Source: Imperialibacter sp963977595
GTDB taxonomy: Bacteria; Bacteroidota; Bacteroidia; Cytophagales; Cyclobacteriaceae
NCBI RefSeq assembly: GCF_048007035.1
Contig: NZ_CP180355.1
Span: forward strand, 4,154,001-4,218,000
Length of the DNA stretch: 64,000 nt
Reading direction: 5' to 3'
Part shown: in pieces, positions 61,555-64,000 of the stretch
Numbering within the stretch: the first letter of the stretch is position 1
How the letters are laid out: each line of letters starts with the position of its first letter
Translations under genes and position numbers: made by a program
Notes under the pieces: generated by a model
What the model was told of the DNA's origin: nothing
The model's input: the letters and a program-made list of their open reading frames with translations, nothing else
The model's database searches: none

Positions 61555-62744
61555 TTGACCTGTCTGAAACATCGAAAAACATGACACAGAACATTAATCG
61601 AAGAAAAGCCATTTCTTCCCTTATCAAATCCTCTCTTGGAGCTTCAGCTGTGGCTGGATCGTTGGGTTCGGTAATGACCGGATGTGAACCAGCCGATGGC
61701 AAAGAGGAAACTACATCAACCCCAAAAGCTAAGCCCATGCGCATGCACGTCGGCTGCCAGCACGGAGGCACCGGGAAAGAAAACCTTGAGTACCTGGCCC
61801 GGCACGGTGTGTTTCACCTGGACGGAGGCTCTCCGAAATTGATTGAAGGAGTTGGCTGGGATTTGGACGACTCTCTGGCTAAAAAGGAAGCCTGCGAAAA
61901 ATACGGGATCAGTCTCGACGCCTATCATCTGCCGCTATCCTCAGCTGGTATCGACAAGATTTCAACACCTAACATCATGCTTGGGAAAAGTCCCGAAAGA
62001 GACCGTGAGATAGAAATGATCCAGCAAATGATTTCGGTGGCGGGAAAAACGGGTGTTCGCACCCTCAACTACAACACAATTATCCTGGAAATACTCAGAA
62101 CAGGCAGAACAGTTGATCCCACCCGGGGCAATGCCTCTTACAGCACATGGAACTACGAAGAGGCTCTGAAGCAAGACAAACCAAAAACTGTTGCAGGAGA
62201 TGTTTCGATTGATGCCATGTATGAGCGGATTACCTACTTCCTCGACCGGGTGCTGCCAGTAGCCGAGGAATACAACGTGCGCCTGGCCAATCACATCGCC
62301 GACCCACCAGCACCCGTGGGGTTCAGAGGGATAACTAGATGGAACAGCCCCGATGTGTTTGAAGGGATCAAGAAATTTGCGCAACTATACGACAGTCCTT
62401 CACACGGTTTTAACCTCTGCCTGGGCTCCACTGCTGAGGGCTTAAAAGACCCGAGAAAAGAAATCTTGCCCATCATCAAATGGGTAGGTGAACGGAAACA
62501 GATATTCAACATTCACCTGCGAAACATCAAAGGCGGGTGGAATAATTTTCAGGAAGTATACCCCGATAACGGCGACATGAACTTTGCTGAAATCATCCGG
62601 GAATTGAGAAATGTGGACTATGACGGTATGGTGATGCCGGACCACATTCCGCACCACGACGACCCCGCCAGTGGCTTGCAAGGGCACGCCTTTGCATTTG
62701 GCTACATCAAAGCATTGATAGACGTTATCGGCAGTGAAGTGTAA
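61551..62744 (+). CDS. Tat-signal mannonate dehydratase (UxuA) homologue
   Basis: A 397-residue homologue of UxuA, which dehydrates D-mannonate to 2-keto-3-deoxygluconate. It keeps the counterpart motifs: ADPPAPVGFRGITRW for HPDDPP, FNLCLGSTAEG for the CTGSYG region, NIHLRNIKGG for THLRS, NGDMNF for NGDVDM, and MPDHIPHH for RPDHGH. The N-terminus is odd for a cytosolic enzyme: NRRKAISSLIKSSLGASA is a twin-arginine signal and GSVMTGC a lipobox-like site. Start at 61551 overlaps the permease stop; a Met at 61581 is an alternative. Export is inferred from the signal. Confidence 0.82.
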   Translation: MIDLSETSKNMTQNINRRKAISSLIKSSLGASAVAGSLGSVMTGCEPADGKEETTSTPKAKPMRMHVGCQHGGTGKENLEYLARHGVFHLDGGSPKLIEGVGWDLDDSLAKKEACEKYGISLDAYHLPLSSAGIDKISTPNIMLGKSPERDREIEMIQQMISVAGKTGVRTLNYNTIILEILRTGRTVDPTRGNASYSTWNYEEALKQDKPKTVAGDVSIDAMYERITYFLDRVLPVAEEYNVRLANHIADPPAPVGFRGITRWNSPDVFEGIKKFAQLYDSPSHGFNLCLGSTAEGLKDPRKEILPIIKWVGERKQIFNIHLRNIKGGWNNFQEVYPDNGDMNFAEIIRELRNVDYDGMVMPDHIPHHDDPASGLQGHAFAFGYIKALIDVIGSEV

Positions 62745-62806
62745 AATTCAAGTAATTTGTTGTGCCCCAGGCCAAATAACCAATAACTAGTCACTTAATT
62801 CCCCCT

Positions 62807-64000
62807 ATGAAAGGCCCCATCATCAAAGACATCATCATCACACCCATCGCCACAGTCGACCCACCGCTACTTAACGCCGCTGGGCTGCACGCTCCTTATG
62901 CGCTCAGAACGATAGTGGAGATTGTTACCGACGACAACATTATCGGCATCAGCGAAATCCCCGGCACGGCCGACACCAACGAGGCGCTGGAAAAGGCAAG
63001 AGAGCTTATCATTGGAAAAGACGCCTATCAACTCAATCAGATAAGAGACGCCATAGAAAGCCATTTTGATGAGGAAACCACCTCAGAGCGTGGCGACGCT
63101 CCGTGGGATCAGCGCAAAATTGTGCATGTATTCAGTGCCATTGAGGTGGCCTGCCTTGATATTCAAGGCAAGGTGCTTGGTAGGCCAGTTGTTGATCTTT
63201 TGGGAGGCAAAAGAAGAGATCGGGTGCCATTTGCAGCCTACCTTTTCTATAAATATGAAGGAGCTGGTGGCGAACTAGCGTTTGGCACTGACCCCAAAGC
63301 TACAGGTTGGGATGCCGCCCGGCAGGCCGAGGCGGTTACCCCCCAGGGAATAGTTGAGCAGGCTGTTGCCATGGTCGGGGAATTCGGAAATAAGTCAATC
63401 AAACTAAAGGGGGGGGCTTTTCCGCCTGCCGAAGAAGTGGCGGCTATGTTGGCGCTTTACGATCACTTTGGCCCGGATGTGCCCCTGCGTCTCGACCCTA
63501 ACGCCATTTGGAAGCTCGAGACGGCCATCGAATATGGTAAAAAGATGGAGGGTATTCTGGAGTATTTCGAAGACCCCGTGAGGGGACAGGAGAATATGGC
63601 CAAAGCCCTAAGGGCGTTGAAAATGCCGCTGGCTACCAACATGTGCACGACTAGCTTTGAGGACATTCCTGGTAGCATTGCTCTGGGTTCTGAAGACATA
63701 ATCCTTAGCGACCACCATTTTTGGGGTGGACTGCGCAGCTCGATGGAGCTGGCTAAACTCTGCCAGACATTCGGGCGCAAATTGTCGATGCATTCCAATA
63801 GCCATTTAGGCATTTCGCTGGCAGCCATGGTGCATCTGGGTGCTGCCTTGCCGGAGATTCCTTACGCATTGGATACCCATTATCCGTGGCAGTCGGAGGA
63901 GGTAATTGCTGGCGGCCGAATGAAGTTCGAAGAGGGAGCTGTGCAGGTGCCCGCTGGACCTGGTCTTGGCGTGGAAATAGACCAGAAGGCGCTGAAAAAG
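62807..64000 (+). CDS. Glucarate-dehydratase-like enolase-superfamily enzyme (partial)
   Basis: The 398 codons visible run off the right edge. It belongs to the glucarate dehydratase group of the enolase superfamily: the KxK acid/base motif K199-L-K201 (SIKLKGGAF), metal ligands in LRLDPNAIW, YFEDPV and ATNMCTTSFED, the ILSDHHFWGG block, and H329 in MHSNSHLGISLAA. These enzymes abstract a proton next to a carboxylate and eliminate water from sugar diacids. ATG at 62807 has a 62-base gap from the dehydratase homologue before it. No signal peptide, so it is cytoplasmic and may act on sugar acids imported by the GntP permease. Confidence 0.9.
   Translation, partial: MKGPIIKDIIITPIATVDPPLLNAAGLHAPYALRTIVEIVTDDNIIGISEIPGTADTNEALEKARELIIGKDAYQLNQIRDAIESHFDEETTSERGDAPWDQRKIVHVFSAIEVACLDIQGKVLGRPVVDLLGGKRRDRVPFAAYLFYKYEGAGGELAFGTDPKATGWDAARQAEAVTPQGIVEQAVAMVGEFGNKSIKLKGGAFPPAEEVAAMLALYDHFGPDVPLRLDPNAIWKLETAIEYGKKMEGILEYFEDPVRGQENMAKALRALKMPLATNMCTTSFEDIPGSIALGSEDIILSDHHFWGGLRSSMELAKLCQTFGRKLSMHSNSHLGISLAAMVHLGAALPEIPYALDTHYPWQSEEVIAGGRMKFEEGAVQVPAGPGLGVEIDQKALKK

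Noticed and set aside
1..64000. tRNA, rRNA, CRISPR arrays, insertion sequences, phage genes
   Set aside because: I looked for T-loop sequences, regularly spaced repeats, transposase or integrase motifs and terminal inverted repeats and saw none that hold up.

Overview
The window looks like chromosomal DNA of a free-living member of the Bacteroidota, probably order Cytophagales. The reasons are families typical of that phylum (DUF4159, DUF2851, BatA/DUF58/MoxR clusters, PadR plus prefix-domain FtsX permease, multi-PAS kinases with an SHNLRSH H-box), several matches to the Bacteroidota promoter form TTTG-N19/20-TAnnTTTG, little visible Shine-Dalgarno sequence, and many Tat and lipoprotein export signals. 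The assignment is inference from content. I found no rRNA, tRNA, CRISPR array, phage or insertion sequence.

Layout. 1-7,200 is mostly minus strand. It holds the start of an Ada-type alkylation repair gene (cut by the left edge), two unknown proteins, a Tat-exported intradiol dioxygenase, and a three-gene operon of circularly permuted ATP-grasp, alpha-E protein and transglutaminase. Three successive gaps here carry copies of one interspersed repeat, and the first gap holds a REP-like palindrome. 7,200-16,800 has a lipoprotein alpha/beta hydrolase, a GMC oxidoreductase with its gluconate-dehydrogenase-type small subunit, a PAS protein with a histidine-kinase H-box but no ATPase domain, a PHP-domain lipoprotein, an FG-GAP protein and a NAPE-PLD-like metallo-hydrolase. 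16,800-24,600 is regulatory: an FtsX-type permease with its PadR repressor, then a six-PAS sensor kinase overlapping a single-domain response regulator.

25,140-37,730 is a co-directional run that I regard as the most interesting system here. Two tandem TldD peptidases with Tat signals and one TldE/PmbA-like partner without a signal come first. They are followed by DUF4159, a MoxR ATPase, DUF58, a BatA-domain membrane protein, a DUF4175-like protein with a His/Glu-rich insert, and a further membrane protein, with several stop-start overlaps. 37,750-49,970 is mainly housekeeping: alanine racemase, PyrF, DUF2851, a hexapeptide acetyltransferase, TrhO, a nucleoside phosphorylase, YceI behind two overlapping palindromes, a DUF2157 membrane protein and an ABC-F ATPase.

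49,970-64,000 is catabolic. A minus-strand operon of a GH2 glycosidase, adenine deaminase and a lipid kinase diverges from an Lrp regulator. Next come a large lipoprotein with dehydrogenase propeller, HEAT-like and cytochrome c modules, and then a plus-strand sugar-acid cluster: a GntP permease, an apparently exported mannonate-dehydratase homologue, and a glucarate-dehydratase-like enolase-superfamily enzyme cut by the right edge.
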